From Acinetobacter pittii (GTDB lineage Bacteria > Pseudomonadota > Gammaproteobacteria > Pseudomonadales > Moraxellaceae): a stretch of 64,000 bases of DNA. The stretch lies in assembly GCF_034064985.1 (NCBI RefSeq), contig NZ_CP139249.1:1736001-1800000 (forward strand). The letters are read 5' to 3'. Under the pieces are notes generated by a model. The model was not told the origin of the DNA. It saw only the letters and a program-made list of their open reading frames with translations, and ran no database searches. Below, one piece after another: positions 52,470 to 61,625 of this stretch (its first letter is position 1; each line of letters starts with the position of its first letter). The translations under genes were made by a program, and so were the position numbers.

Positions 52470-53810
52470 CTAAACTGCTTTTTGAACCTTTTGCGCTTTT
52501 GGTAACGATGGTTTTCTTCCCAAATACAACGCAATCATGGCACCCGTAAATGTAAGCATACATAACGGTAAAAGAGAGATAGGGAAGCTACCCGAATAAT
52601 CTTTCACAATGCCCATAATAGAGTTCATAAGCCCAGTACCGATATGCGCAATGGTGTTGACCGCTGCGATGCCTACAGCTACCAGAGTCGGTGGTAAGCG
52701 TTCAGAAACCAACGCCCAGAAAGGACCCTTGATTGCATAGTTACCCATCAAAACGATAGAGAATAAAACTAAGCTCAAGGTTAAAGACGAAGTAAAAATA
52801 GTAAGAAGCAAACCCAAACTTGTCACAAATAATGGAATCGCTGTATTTAAGCTCTTATTGCCACTTTTATCGGCATGTACGCCCCAAACAATCATGAAAA
52901 CTGCAGCTAAGCCAAACGGAATCATATTTAACAGACCTGTTTCCATGGCTGTCAGATGGAAAGCTTTTAGTATTTGAGGCATCCATAACGACAAAATATT
53001 GCTGGTTGCTGAGCTTCCTGCATAAATAATTGCGAAGAACCATAAATATTTATTGGTAATAAGAAGCTTAAACTTACTCTTTTTCTGCTCAGCACTGTCT
53101 TGTTTTTCAGAATTTAACAACTGGTTTTTTTCAAAAGTTAAGGTGTTTGAGAGCCATTCCTTTTCTTCTTTACTTAACCATTTAACATTATTTGCAGTGT
53201 TAGGTAGCCATACGAGACACAATAAACCAAGAAGAATTGCAGGTAATGCTTCAAGAATTAAAAGCACTTGCCATCCGCTAAACCCAAGTAAACCATGTAA
53301 GCCTAGCAGTAAGGCAGATAACGGCGAACCAATAAAGTTAGATAAAGGAATGGCAACCATAAATACAGCAACAATTCGCGCCATATATCGTTTAGGGAAC
53401 CAGAGCGTTAAATATAGTAATACGCCCGGGAAAAAACCAGCTTCGGCAGCGCCGAGTAAAAATCTTGAAATCGAATAAGAAATGGGGCCGGTAATGAAGG
53501 CGGTACAGCAACCGACAATTCCCCAAGTAATCATGATTCTGGCAATCCAGATGCGTGCTCCCAGCTTTTCCATTGCCATGTTGCTGGGAATTTCAAATAT
53601 AACATAGGCAATAAAGAATAATGTCGCACCGAAGCCAAAGGCGGTAGCAGTTAAACCAATTTCTTGATTCATGGTTAAAGCGGCGAATCCAATATTCACC
53701 CGATCAATATAAGCGATGAAATAACAAAGAATGAGAAAGGGAAGAATACGAAAAGAAAGTTTACGGATCGTTGACTTTTCTACTTCCGATATAGATATAT
53801 CATTTTTCAT
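52470..53810 (-). CDS. MFS transporter, anion:cation symporter (ACS) family
   Basis: 446 residues with twelve hydrophobic helices and the ACS-type opening (RILPFLILCYFIAYIDRVNIGFAALTMNQ-like, here split across TM1), typical of phthalate, gluconate or glucarate permeases. The FIAYIDRVNIGFA motif at the end of TM1 is diagnostic. It is the last gene of a three-gene minus-strand operon with a lactonase-like hydrolase and a MatC-type carrier. AAGGAG precedes the ATG and overlaps the preceding stop. Likely substrate: a sugar acid or carboxylic acid. Confidence 0.88.
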   Translation of the reverse strand: MKNDISISEVEKSTIRKLSFRILPFLILCYFIAYIDRVNIGFAALTMNQEIGLTATAFGFGATLFFIAYVIFEIPSNMAMEKLGARIWIARIMITWGIVGCCTAFITGPISYSISRFLLGAAEAGFFPGVLLYLTLWFPKRYMARIVAVFMVAIPLSNFIGSPLSALLLGLHGLLGFSGWQVLLILEALPAILLGLLCLVWLPNTANNVKWLSKEEKEWLSNTLTFEKNQLLNSEKQDSAEQKKSKFKLLITNKYLWFFAIIYAGSSATSNILSLWMPQILKAFHLTAMETGLLNMIPFGLAAVFMIVWGVHADKSGNKSLNTAIPLFVTSLGLLLTIFTSSLTLSLVLFSIVLMGNYAIKGPFWALVSERLPPTLVAVGIAAVNTIAHIGTGLMNSIMGIVKDYSGSFPISLLPLCMLTFTGAMIALYLGRKPSLPKAQKVQKAV

Positions 53811-53819
53811 ACATACTCC

Positions 53820-54638
53820 TTATGTACGTGGGAAATCAAACAGCTTGGTCGGGTTCTGATTTAAAATTAAACATTGCTCGTGTTTATCAAACACAATCTG
53901 TTTAAAAGTTTTAAATGCGTCCTCATAAGTTATTAAGGATTCATGTTGGGTATGCGGCCAATCGCTTCCCCAAATGAGTTTGTGTAAAAAACCTTTTTCT
54001 TTGAAAATGTTATATGCCTGTTTGGCTATATTTATATTGTTGGGTGTAGCACCCAAACGGTAGAAACCGGACACTTTAATCCAGTGCTGTTTTACGTTAA
54101 GTAAGCTTAAAAACTTCTGATAATCCGGATCTTCAATCCCTTTAACAGGGTCAACTCGGCCAAAATGGTCAATTACGACATCAAAGCTGTATTCACTTAA
54201 TTGAGGTAAAAGCTGCACCAGATATTTCGGCGGTGCGTGTATCTCAACTTGCCAGTTGAGGATTTCCACATTTCGTAAAAATTTTTGCCAGTCAGGCGTA
54301 TTTAGCGCAGGAGGGTTAAGACCGAATAGATTTAAGCGAACACCAACGATGCCTTGTGCCTTGAGATTCACTAGCTCATCAAAAGTCGTCGTATGTTGAA
54401 CAACGGCGATCCCTTTTAAACGTTCAGGGGATTGCTGAATTGCGTTTAACATCGCTTGGTTATTGGTACCCAAAAAGCTGGGTTGAACCAAAACACCATG
54501 CGTGAAATTATGTTCATCAAGATGAGAGATAAAACTTTGTACAGTTGCCTCATAACCAGGTGCATAACGTGCTGTTTCGATACTGTGGTCCTGAGTCGAA
54601 AAAACATGTGCATGTGTATCTATACAGTTCATTTTCAT
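53820..54638 (-). CDS. Amidohydrolase family protein, lactonase-like
   Basis: 272 residues of the amidohydrolase 2 TIM barrel: IDTHAHVF at the N-terminus, GVRLNLFG mid-way, VIDHFGR and a C-terminal LIWGSDWPHTQ. These residues are the metal or substrate ligands in 2-pyrone-4,6-dicarboxylate and galactarolactone-type lactonases. It probably opens a lactone of an aromatic or sugar-acid pathway. The start overlaps the stop region of the MatC-like gene (1-base gap), so they are coupled. Confidence 0.84.
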   Translation of the reverse strand: MKMNCIDTHAHVFSTQDHSIETARYAPGYEATVQSFISHLDEHNFTHGVLVQPSFLGTNNQAMLNAIQQSPERLKGIAVVQHTTTFDELVNLKAQGIVGVRLNLFGLNPPALNTPDWQKFLRNVEILNWQVEIHAPPKYLVQLLPQLSEYSFDVVIDHFGRVDPVKGIEDPDYQKFLSLLNVKQHWIKVSGFYRLGATPNNINIAKQAYNIFKEKGFLHKLIWGSDWPHTQHESLITYEDAFKTFKQIVFDKHEQCLILNQNPTKLFDFPRT

Positions 54639-54639
54639 C

Positions 54640-55929
54640 TCACATTACAAATTTTAAAGCGAAAATAGCGATTAAAGCGGCAATGACTCCTACAGGAATT
54701 GCTTTAAATAACAGTTGATTAAAGAATTTGGTTTTGTCAATGTCTGCTGGTGCTGAAGCCATAATGAGACTACCGCCAGACGAGAAAGGGGAAATCGCTG
54801 TAGACTGAGCGCCAACCACAATACAAATGAAAAGCACTAGTGGGTTTAGGCCAGAGGTAAGTGCAAGCGCCGGAACAATTGGGAATAAGGTAGGAGCAAC
54901 CACGCCTAGAGTGCTTGAAAATACAGACATAATGGCACTGATCAGACATAACAGTACGGGAATGACCCACACAGGAACATTGTTTGCTAACCATTCAGAA
55001 AGGGTAGTAATAATGCCAAGCTTCACACCTAATGCGATGAGCATACCGACACCGCAAATCATGATCAGTGTTCCCCAAGGCACCAGTGCAATGACCTTTT
55101 TCTCATCCGCAAGTTTCATAAGTAAACTAATGAGCGAGAAGGTAATCGCAAGAAAGGCAATATCAATTTTGGAGTTTAAAAAGCTAATCGTTTTTACATC
55201 AGGAAGAACAAGATGCAAGATTGGAAAAACTAAAACAATCGACATCATTAAAATAATAAGGAAGATGGATTGTTTCTGTTTTTTGTCGAATGGCTCAGGC
55301 TTTTGATCTTCAATCACAATTGAATTACTTTTTCTATTCCAGAGGGTATAAATTCCCAACACCGCAATTGGAATAATTAAAGTTAAGACAAAAATTCCAC
55401 TGCTATATGAAAAAGCTGTTTGCGAGCTAATGCCAGTATTTTCCATTAAGCTTCGGAAAATAATGCCACTTTGCGATGTCATAAAATTTGCGCCAGCTAA
55501 AGCGCCGTAATTTGCAGCCATCCCACCAATAATCATATTCATATTGGTTTTTTTACACAGCAGCAGTGTAATCGGTGCCATAAAGGCAAGTACTGTATAA
55601 AAACCAGCACCTAGGCCTGCAATAATGGTTGCTGCGAAAAAAATTGCTAAAGGTAAAAACTGAGGAAACTTACGGCATTTATATAAAAGATGGCTGGCAA
55701 GCTTCTCTAAAGCACCATTAGCCAAAGCAAAGTTATAAAACAGAGTGACAGATAAAATAATAAAGAAAATTTTGACAGGCCATAATTCAATAACTTCGGA
55801 AGGTTTAAGACCCATGCCAAAGCAACCAATCAAGTAGGCAAACGCTATCGTAAAAAATCCGATATTAATTTTCGTTTTATAACCTAAACCTATCGATACG
55901 GCTAAAGCCATCAGCATCAATGCAGTCAT
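54640..55929 (-). CDS. MatC-type dicarboxylate carrier family protein
   Basis: 429 residues, highly hydrophobic, with about eleven to twelve helices. The N-terminal half (KINIGFFTIAFAYLIGCFGMGLKPSEVIELWP, FFIILSVTLFYNFALANG, here split) resembles the MatC N-terminal domain of malonate-type carriers, and SSGGSLIMASAP near the end fits ion-transporter superfamily binding loops. It is the first gene of the operon, 32 bases from a perfect GntR-type palindrome. AAGGAAG lies 5 bases before the ATG. Substrate: a di- or hydroxycarboxylate. Confidence 0.82.
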   Translation of the reverse strand: MTALMLMALAVSIGLGYKTKINIGFFTIAFAYLIGCFGMGLKPSEVIELWPVKIFFIILSVTLFYNFALANGALEKLASHLLYKCRKFPQFLPLAIFFAATIIAGLGAGFYTVLAFMAPITLLLCKKTNMNMIIGGMAANYGALAGANFMTSQSGIIFRSLMENTGISSQTAFSYSSGIFVLTLIIPIAVLGIYTLWNRKSNSIVIEDQKPEPFDKKQKQSIFLIILMMSIVLVFPILHLVLPDVKTISFLNSKIDIAFLAITFSLISLLMKLADEKKVIALVPWGTLIMICGVGMLIALGVKLGIITTLSEWLANNVPVWVIPVLLCLISAIMSVFSSTLGVVAPTLFPIVPALALTSGLNPLVLFICIVVGAQSTAISPFSSGGSLIMASAPADIDKTKFFNQLLFKAIPVGVIAALIAIFALKFVM

Positions 55930-55960
55930 ATTATCTTCCTTGATAAATATATAAACATCT

Positions 55961-55976
55961 AAACATATATATGTTT
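55961..55976. promoter_or_regulatory. Perfect 16-bp palindromic operator for the GntR/UTRA regulator
   Basis: AAACATATATATGTTT reads the same on both strands. It stands between the divergent MatC operon and the gntR gene, 31 bases from the MatC start and 64 from the gntR start, so one bound regulator could govern both. Confidence 0.65.
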
Positions 55977-56040
55977 GGTTTTTTGTATTACACAGAACTA
56001 TGCTAATATTGTCAAATCGATTTCATAATGTTTAACGCAA

Positions 56041-56772
56041 ATGCTTGATGAGACTGCATTTAAAAATTTTAAATTGCCAAGATACGAAAAGGTCCGTTGG
56101 GAACTTCAAAAATTACTGATCCAGTCAAAATGGACAGTTGAAGAGCCTATTCCAAGTGAACAAGAACTTGCGCAAATGTATAGCGTATCGGTAGGAACCG
56201 TTAGAAAAGCGGTTGAAGGGCTGGTTGAAGATGGCTTATTAGTTAAACAGCAAGGAAAAGGAACTTTCCTCAAACAACCTAATTTTGAAAATTCGCTCAT
56301 TCGTTTTTTTAGATTACGTAATAAAAAGGGCGAGTTCATTCAGCCACAAGGACAAATCAAAAAAGTAGAAGTGTGTGATGCAATTCCAGAAGTAAATGCC
56401 GAGTTGGGGCTTGAGCACACCGAAAAGTTGCTTTATATCGAGCGTGTCCGTAAGCATGAAGATGTCGTTGTATTAAGTGAGAGAATCTGGCTGCCTGAAC
56501 GCTTATTTAAAAATCTGGAAGAAATTCCAATCGCTGAGTTTGGTAACTTACTTTATCCTTTTTATTATCAGCACTGCGGTCAATTTGTTTCTTCTGCAAC
56601 AGAACGGTTAACTTTTGAGAAAAATATTAAAGATAGCTATTTAAATAATCACCTTGAAGCCCCTTTAGTGAAGGTATGCCGTATCGCAAAAAATCTTGAA
56701 GGTGTAGCGGTCGAATACCGTGAGTCTTATGGTTTGGCCGATAATTTTCATTATGAGATATCAATTAATTAA
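56041..56772 (+). CDS. GntR family regulator with UTRA domain (HutC subfamily)
   Basis: 243 residues. The winged helix (IPSEQELAQMYSVSVGTVRKAVEGLVEDGLLVKQQGKGTFL, about residues 38-78, here shortened in quotation by position) is unmistakably GntR, and the C-terminal part (LLYIERVRKHEDVVVLSERIWLP onward) is a UTRA ligand domain. HutC-type regulators sense sugars, amino-sugar phosphates or carboxylates. Divergent to the MatC/lactonase/MFS operon with a shared palindrome, it is the likely local repressor. The start ATG lacks a strong ribosome-binding site. Confidence 0.88.
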   Translation: MLDETAFKNFKLPRYEKVRWELQKLLIQSKWTVEEPIPSEQELAQMYSVSVGTVRKAVEGLVEDGLLVKQQGKGTFLKQPNFENSLIRFFRLRNKKGEFIQPQGQIKKVEVCDAIPEVNAELGLEHTEKLLYIERVRKHEDVVVLSERIWLPERLFKNLEEIPIAEFGNLLYPFYYQHCGQFVSSATERLTFEKNIKDSYLNNHLEAPLVKVCRIAKNLEGVAVEYRESYGLADNFHYEISIN

Positions 56773-56780
56773 TTCTTTAT

Positions 56781-56812
56781 GCAGCTTAATAAAGATTTCC
56801 TTATTGAGCTGC
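56781..56812. terminator. Hairpin between gntR and the SMP-30 gene
   Basis: GCAGCTTAATAA and TTATTGAGCTGC form a 12-bp stem with one T-G position and an 8-base loop between convergent genes. Confidence 0.65.
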
Positions 56813-56865
56813 AGAGCTGGTTCACTATCTTTTATGGTTAAGTATTTCTTGTAGGAAGTGAGTCA

Positions 56866-57744
56866 TTATCCCATAAATCGAGCATCGGCTATTCCTTGAA
56901 TGCCCAGCCCATAAATGGCAAAAACACTGCCTCGCAATTGGTTGTCATCAGGGAATCTCGGAAGAGGCGGTTGTGACATAGAGGTAACAAACAAGACATC
57001 AAGATTTTTTCCGCCAAAAACTGCACTGGTAATTTTTTTTACAGGCATTTCAATAATACGGTCGATTTGTCCATCAGGACGATAACGTACTAACTGACCC
57101 GAATATACTTTTGCATTCCATAAATAACCTTCACGATCTACTGTCGAGCCATCTGCTGAACCACCGTCTGATGTATCTATCTTACAAAAAATAGTTTTAT
57201 TTGAGATTTGCCCTGTTTCAAGATCATAATCATAAGACCAGATTTCACCTTGCCATGTGTCTGCAAAATAGAGCTTAGCACCATCAGGACTCCAGCAAAT
57301 ACTATTTGAAGTATTAATATTATTTTCTAATTTTTCTATTTTATAATCTGCATCTAATCGATAGAGAGACGCGGTATTCCCATCTTCAAGACGGTTCATA
57401 GAGCCAAAAACGAATCGACCTTGCCGATCAACACGACCATCATTTAATCTATTTTGAGGTAGGTCTGGTTCAGGGTTGCAAATAAATTTTAAGTTGCCTG
57501 TGTCAAAGTCGAGTTGATATAACCCGTCTTCGAGCGCAACAATTGCGCCGTTATAATTTTCTTGTAAAGCAAAAGAACCTATTTTTTTATGAACTTCCCA
57601 CGCCCGTATATTCCCACCGAATTCATCACAACAGAATAATCGTCCATCAACAATATCTACCCAAAATAGGCGTTGGCGAACAGCATCCCAAGTTGGGCAT
57701 TCTCCAAGTTTTGTTTTTACATCTACCAGTACTTTAATTTCCAT
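56866..57744 (-). CDS. SMP-30/gluconolactonase family lactonase
   Basis: 292 residues of the six-bladed propeller SMP-30/LRE family. LGECPTWDAVRQRLFWVDI at the N-terminus contains the conserved Glu metal ligand. NRLNDGRVDRQGRFVFGSMN, NSICWSPDGAKLYFADTW and DGSTVDREGYLWNAKV supply the Asn and Asp ligands. The family hydrolyses sugar lactones such as glucono- or xylonolactone with a divalent metal. AAGGAA precedes the ATG. It is divergent from an MFS carrier across about 300 bases and fits the surrounding sugar-acid theme. Confidence 0.88.
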   Translation of the reverse strand: MEIKVLVDVKTKLGECPTWDAVRQRLFWVDIVDGRLFCCDEFGGNIRAWEVHKKIGSFALQENYNGAIVALEDGLYQLDFDTGNLKFICNPEPDLPQNRLNDGRVDRQGRFVFGSMNRLEDGNTASLYRLDADYKIEKLENNINTSNSICWSPDGAKLYFADTWQGEIWSYDYDLETGQISNKTIFCKIDTSDGGSADGSTVDREGYLWNAKVYSGQLVRYRPDGQIDRIIEMPVKKITSAVFGGKNLDVLFVTSMSQPPLPRFPDDNQLRGSVFAIYGLGIQGIADARFMG

Positions 57745-58039
57745 AATTCCTTTTTTAGTCCTTTTATTCAGTCATTCATCGATGAAACTAAATTAATGAA
57801 AGCTAAATATAAAAACCAATGAAAATTTTTCTTTATCTAATAAGAGATTGTTATTGGTCCTGTGAATTAAAAATGTATGGAGATAAATAGGTAAAACTAA
57901 ATTGATAAATATAAGTTATTACGTGGTGTAGAAATATCATTAGTAATTCTAAATCGACTTGATAGTTTAAGAGTGGACAAATGACATAGCGTTATACGTA
58001 AAAGCATGTGGATGCATTTTAATTAAAAAGGAATTAGAA

Positions 58040-59383
58040 ATGAGCCTAAAAAAAGTTCATCGCCACTCTTGGGTATCATTAGTGATTTGCTGGATTATCT
58101 GGGTGGTTGTTGCATACGACCGAGAGTTGATTTTCCGCGCAGCCAATATGATTTGTAATGAATTTAATTTATCTCCAACGCAATGGGGATACACCATTGC
58201 TGCAATTACACTTTCTTTGGCCGTTCTTAGTATTCCGGTTGCTGCTTTAAGTGATAAACATGCGTCCGGTTGGAAGCGAGGAATTTTTCAGTGGCCCTTA
58301 GTAATTGGATTTACTTTTATTTCGTTGCTTTCAGGCATTACATCTTTAAGTTCAAGTTTTTATAAGTTCGTAACCTTACGTATTATGGTTTCTTTGGGTT
58401 GTGGGGTGGCAGAGCCAGTTGGGGTGAGTAATACCGCAGAATGGTGGCCCAAGGAACATCGCGGTTTTGCCATAGGTGCTCATCACTCAGGTTATCCGGT
58501 TGGAGCGCTACTTAGCGGTGTTGCAATGGCCACCATCATTACCTATTTTGGTCCGCAAAACTGGCGCTATGCCTTTTTTCTTGGAATTATATTTGCTGTA
58601 CCGGCATTAACGTTTTGGGCGATTTATTCCACTCGTAAACGTTATTCAGAGTTTCACCAATCTTGTGTAGATAATCAATTCACACCACCAACAGATTTTG
58701 TGCACGATGAAGGAGAAGAAAAAACAAGTACGCATAGTACATGGGAACGTTTAAAACAAACTCTAAGTTCTCGAGGAATTGTGTTTACCGCAGCCAGTAC
58801 TTTAATTACCCATGTGGTTTATATTGGTTTTTTAACTATCTTTCCTGCATTTTTATACAATATTGTCGGGTTAGATCTGGCGAAATCGGCTGGCTTGAGC
58901 GCTGTATTTACAATTACCGGCATGATGGGGCAAATTATTTGGCCGACTTTGTCCGATAAGATTGGCAGACGACTCACATTGATTTTATGTGGTTGTTGGA
59001 TGGCGGTCAGCATTGCAAGTTTTTGTTTAACCTCAGGCGTGGTTTCCGTTATTGCAATACAACTGTTTTTTGGACTATCTGCCAACGCAATTTGGCCTAT
59101 TTTCTATGCGACAGCATCAGATTATGCACCAGCCGGAGCAATTGGAACTGCAAATAGTTTAATTACAGTTGCTCAGTATGTAGGTGGGGCAGTCGCACCG
59201 ATTATTATGGGATATTTGCTTACGAGCTTTGGTGGCTGGCATAGTCATCAGGGGTATATCTGGTGTTTTCTCTTAATGTCATGTTGTGCGTTTATTGGCG
59301 TGATTTTGCAATTGATATTAGGTTATCTCATTAAAAAAGAAAAATCAGAACAAGTTGATAATTTAAGTTTGAGTGCAAATTAA
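58040..59383 (+). CDS. MFS transporter (sugar-acid or aromatic-acid type)
   Basis: 447 residues with twelve hydrophobic helices. Features include WVVVAYDRELIFRAANMIC after TM1, ALSDKHASGWKRG in loop 2-3 and LSDKIGRRLTLILCG in loop 8-9. It resembles ACS or hexuronate-type carriers. AAAAGGAATTAG precedes the ATG. The 295-base gap to the divergent SMP-30 gene is AT-rich and shows no clear operator to me. It probably imports a substrate for the lactonase or the nearby hydrolase. Confidence 0.86.
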   Translation: MSLKKVHRHSWVSLVICWIIWVVVAYDRELIFRAANMICNEFNLSPTQWGYTIAAITLSLAVLSIPVAALSDKHASGWKRGIFQWPLVIGFTFISLLSGITSLSSSFYKFVTLRIMVSLGCGVAEPVGVSNTAEWWPKEHRGFAIGAHHSGYPVGALLSGVAMATIITYFGPQNWRYAFFLGIIFAVPALTFWAIYSTRKRYSEFHQSCVDNQFTPPTDFVHDEGEEKTSTHSTWERLKQTLSSRGIVFTAASTLITHVVYIGFLTIFPAFLYNIVGLDLAKSAGLSAVFTITGMMGQIIWPTLSDKIGRRLTLILCGCWMAVSIASFCLTSGVVSVIAIQLFFGLSANAIWPIFYATASDYAPAGAIGTANSLITVAQYVGGAVAPIIMGYLLTSFGGWHSHQGYIWCFLLMSCCAFIGVILQLILGYLIKKEKSEQVDNLSLSAN

Positions 59384-59433
59384 ATTCTTATTTATTTCAA
59401 GTTTTTAGTCTTATTTTTATCTATGGTGAGATA

Positions 59434-59469
59434 CCAGCAAAGTATGTCGATATTGGAATACTTTGCTGG
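59434..59469. terminator. Hairpin between convergent genes
   Basis: CCAGCAAAGTAT and ATACTTTGCTGG form a perfect 12-bp stem with a 12-base loop between the MFS gene and a convergent LysR gene. No T run follows on the plus strand. Confidence 0.65.
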
Positions 59470-59483
59470 CATTGATAAGAAAA

Positions 59484-60416
59484 CTAATTCTGCCAATACG
59501 GTGTGTCTCCATAGATTTCAGCAAAATAATCGATCACTACTCGAATATTTAAAGGCGGATGGCGGACATTGGGATAAATGGCTGCGATATGCTGGGGTTG
59601 TGATTTAATCGCGACTTCATATTCAGGTAAAAGCTTTATTAAGTCACCTTGTTTTAAAGCTTCGCCAATCAGCCAATCAGGAAATAAAACAATTCCCATG
59701 CCATGAAGCGCAGCCGTCATTAAGCTCTCGGCATTATTCGATGAAAGTAAAGGAGTAAGGGGGTAATGTACCCATTCTTCATCAGGCTTTCTCACTAACC
59801 AGCGGTTAGGACCTTCAAAACCTTTATAAACTAGGCACTTGTGTTGATTAAATTCTGTTGGGTGGTCGAGCGTACCGTATTTGGCAACATACTGAGGAGA
59901 GGCGGCCAAATGATACTTTTGTGTAGCAAAAATACGTGCATGAAATGATGAATCAGTCAGTGCACCAATACGAAATATTAAATCGGTGCTTTCGCGTAAC
60001 GGATCTATAAATTCATCGGTTTGTATTAGTTCTATTAAAAGTCTTGGATAACGTTCTGATAAACCCGCTAACCACGGCGCAATATGCCGTTGACCAAAAA
60101 ACACAGGGGCATTAATTCGGACGAGTCCGGATGGTTCTATGGTTTTATCTTGCAATGCCTTTTGTGCTTCATCAAATTGTTCGGTAATTCTTTTTGCATA
60201 TTCAAAAAATAATTTACCCGATTCGGTCGGTGTGATTGCTCGTGTATTTCGGTAGAAAAGTTGTTGCCCCAACGCATCTTCAAGTTGTTGAATGGTGCGA
60301 GAAATCATGGAGGCAGACACATCTTCTTTACGCGCTACATTCGAGAAGTTTTGAGCATTGTAAACACTAATAAAGAAGCGAAGCGTGCGGATATCAATCG
60401 AATTTGTTAAATCCAT
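59484..60416 (-). CDS. LysR family transcriptional regulator
   Basis: 310 residues. SIDIRTLRFFISVYNAQNFSN-type opening and helix-turn-helix EDVSASMISRTIQQLEDALGQQLFYRN are of the CrgA/DsdC-like broad group with the TESGKLFFEYA linker. The effector domain follows (VRINAPVFFGQRHIAPWL). It diverges from the small DMT transporter pair across 100 bases and so probably controls it. Confidence 0.85.
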   Translation of the reverse strand: MDLTNSIDIRTLRFFISVYNAQNFSNVARKEDVSASMISRTIQQLEDALGQQLFYRNTRAITPTESGKLFFEYAKRITEQFDEAQKALQDKTIEPSGLVRINAPVFFGQRHIAPWLAGLSERYPRLLIELIQTDEFIDPLRESTDLIFRIGALTDSSFHARIFATQKYHLAASPQYVAKYGTLDHPTEFNQHKCLVYKGFEGPNRWLVRKPDEEWVHYPLTPLLSSNNAESLMTAALHGMGIVLFPDWLIGEALKQGDLIKLLPEYEVAIKSQPQHIAAIYPNVRHPPLNIRVVIDYFAEIYGDTPYWQN

Positions 60417-60518
60417 TTGTGCAATTTCTGCAAAAGTGATTCATGAATTATGCTGTTTTTCTGATGAATTGACTACCTTAGTATTCGTTGCCTAGATACA
60501 GAAGAGGCAATAATGTAG

Positions 60519-60953
60519 GTGCAAATTCTATTACTACTCCTAACCATTTTAGGGGGAATGGGGCTATCGGTCGAAGCAGGGCTTTTAGGGCCGTTAGGAA
60601 AGGAAGTGGGTGAGTTATGGGCCACGTTTAGTATTTTTGGTGTGGGTGCAGCACTTACTTTTTTACTCATGTTGTTTTTTAGCCCACGCAATAGCCCTTC
60701 ATTTTTTACACTTCCATCTTGGCAATTACTCGGTGGCGTTTTAGGTCCGGCTTACGTCATTATTTTGACCATTACCACTCCAATTATTGGCATTGCAATG
60801 ACCATGATTGGCATTTTAGCGGGACAGGTATCTAAAAGTCTGATTATCGACCACTATGGTTTACTAGGAACTCCACATAGGAAAGTAGACCGTAAACGGG
60901 TAGTCGCACTCATCTTTATTGTTGCTGCACTTGTACTTGTGGCAAAAGCGTAG
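60519..60953 (+). CDS. DMT family transporter subunit (DUF606/YdcZ type)
   Basis: 144 residues with about four to five hydrophobic helices (QILLLLLTILGGMGLSVEAGLLG, FSIFGVGAALTFLLMLFF). The half-sized DUF606 proteins act as pairs, and the next gene is its partner. The start is odd: AGAGG is ideally spaced for an ATG at 60513, but the next codon is TAG and the frame reopens at GTG 60519, which I use. Either the GTG is the true start or a nonsense change has hit codon 2. Confidence 0.8.
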   Translation: MQILLLLLTILGGMGLSVEAGLLGPLGKEVGELWATFSIFGVGAALTFLLMLFFSPRNSPSFFTLPSWQLLGGVLGPAYVIILTITTPIIGIAMTMIGILAGQVSKSLIIDHYGLLGTPHRKVDRKRVVALIFIVAALVLVAKA

Positions 60954-60962
60954 GAGACAGCC

Positions 60963-61421
60963 ATGATAATTTTAATGATTCTTCTCGCCGTCATTGGTGG
61001 TGCTTTGCTGAGTGTACAGGCCGCAATTAATGGTCAACTTGGAGCAAAAGTTGGTGTATTTCGTAGTGCTTTTTTGACTTTCTCGGTCGGTGCTCTAATT
61101 ACGGCTCTTCTTATTTTTTATTTTGAACCTAAACAAACCTTAACACTATTAGATGTTCCTAAATGGCAGTTATTAGGTGCCATGTGTGGCGTACCTTATA
61201 TTGTCATTATGGTACTGGCTGTACAAAGAATTGGGGCTGCAGTTGCTACGGTGGCTGTGATTTTTGGGCAACTTTTGATGAGTATCTTAATTGATAACTT
61301 TGGCTGGTTTGGCAATGAAACGCTTCCTTTTTCACTGTATCGATTAGGGGCGCTAATTTGCTTAGGGATTGCTTTATATTTTATTTATTCAAGCAGTAAG
61401 GATAAAAAGGTAGAAGGGTAA
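60963..61421 (+). CDS. DMT family transporter subunit (DUF606/YdcZ type)
   Basis: 152 residues, with the same fold and length as its upstream neighbour (MILLAVIGGALLSVQAAINGQLGAKVG versus the LSVEAGLLGPLGKEVG stretch). The two genes are 9 bases apart, so they form one operon and probably one heterodimeric carrier. GGAGAC lies before the ATG. Substrate unknown. A GGTCTCATT/AATGAGGCC inverted repeat about 30 bases downstream may serve as its terminator. Confidence 0.84.
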   Translation: MIILMILLAVIGGALLSVQAAINGQLGAKVGVFRSAFLTFSVGALITALLIFYFEPKQTLTLLDVPKWQLLGAMCGVPYIVIMVLAVQRIGAAVATVAVIFGQLLMSILIDNFGWFGNETLPFSLYRLGALICLGIALYFIYSSSKDKKVEG

Positions 61422-61490
61422 AATACGGGCTTAATATTGAAATTAATATAGGTCTCATTGTTGGTCGTAAAGCCTACTAATAATGAGGCC

Positions 61491-61625
61491 ATGCTTAATA
61501 TTAGGTTAGCCGTTAGAATTACACGAAAAGAGAAAGATGCTGTGGTTCTAATCAGTGAAAAGGCATACCTTGAATATAAAAATGCAATGTTTGAGCTCAA
61601 TAAATTAAAAAACAAAGATTTTTAA
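61491..61625 (+). pseudogene. Phd/YefM-type antitoxin relic
   Basis: A 44-codon frame (open without a start from 61452) encodes RITRKEKDAVVLISEKAYLEY, the central signature of Phd/YefM antitoxins, followed by the usual amphipathic C-terminal helix NAMFELNKLK. The N-terminal DNA-binding segment of about 25-30 residues is missing, and no toxin gene follows. Its stop overlaps that of the convergent LysR gene. It looks like the remnant of a toxin-antitoxin pair. Confidence 0.5.
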
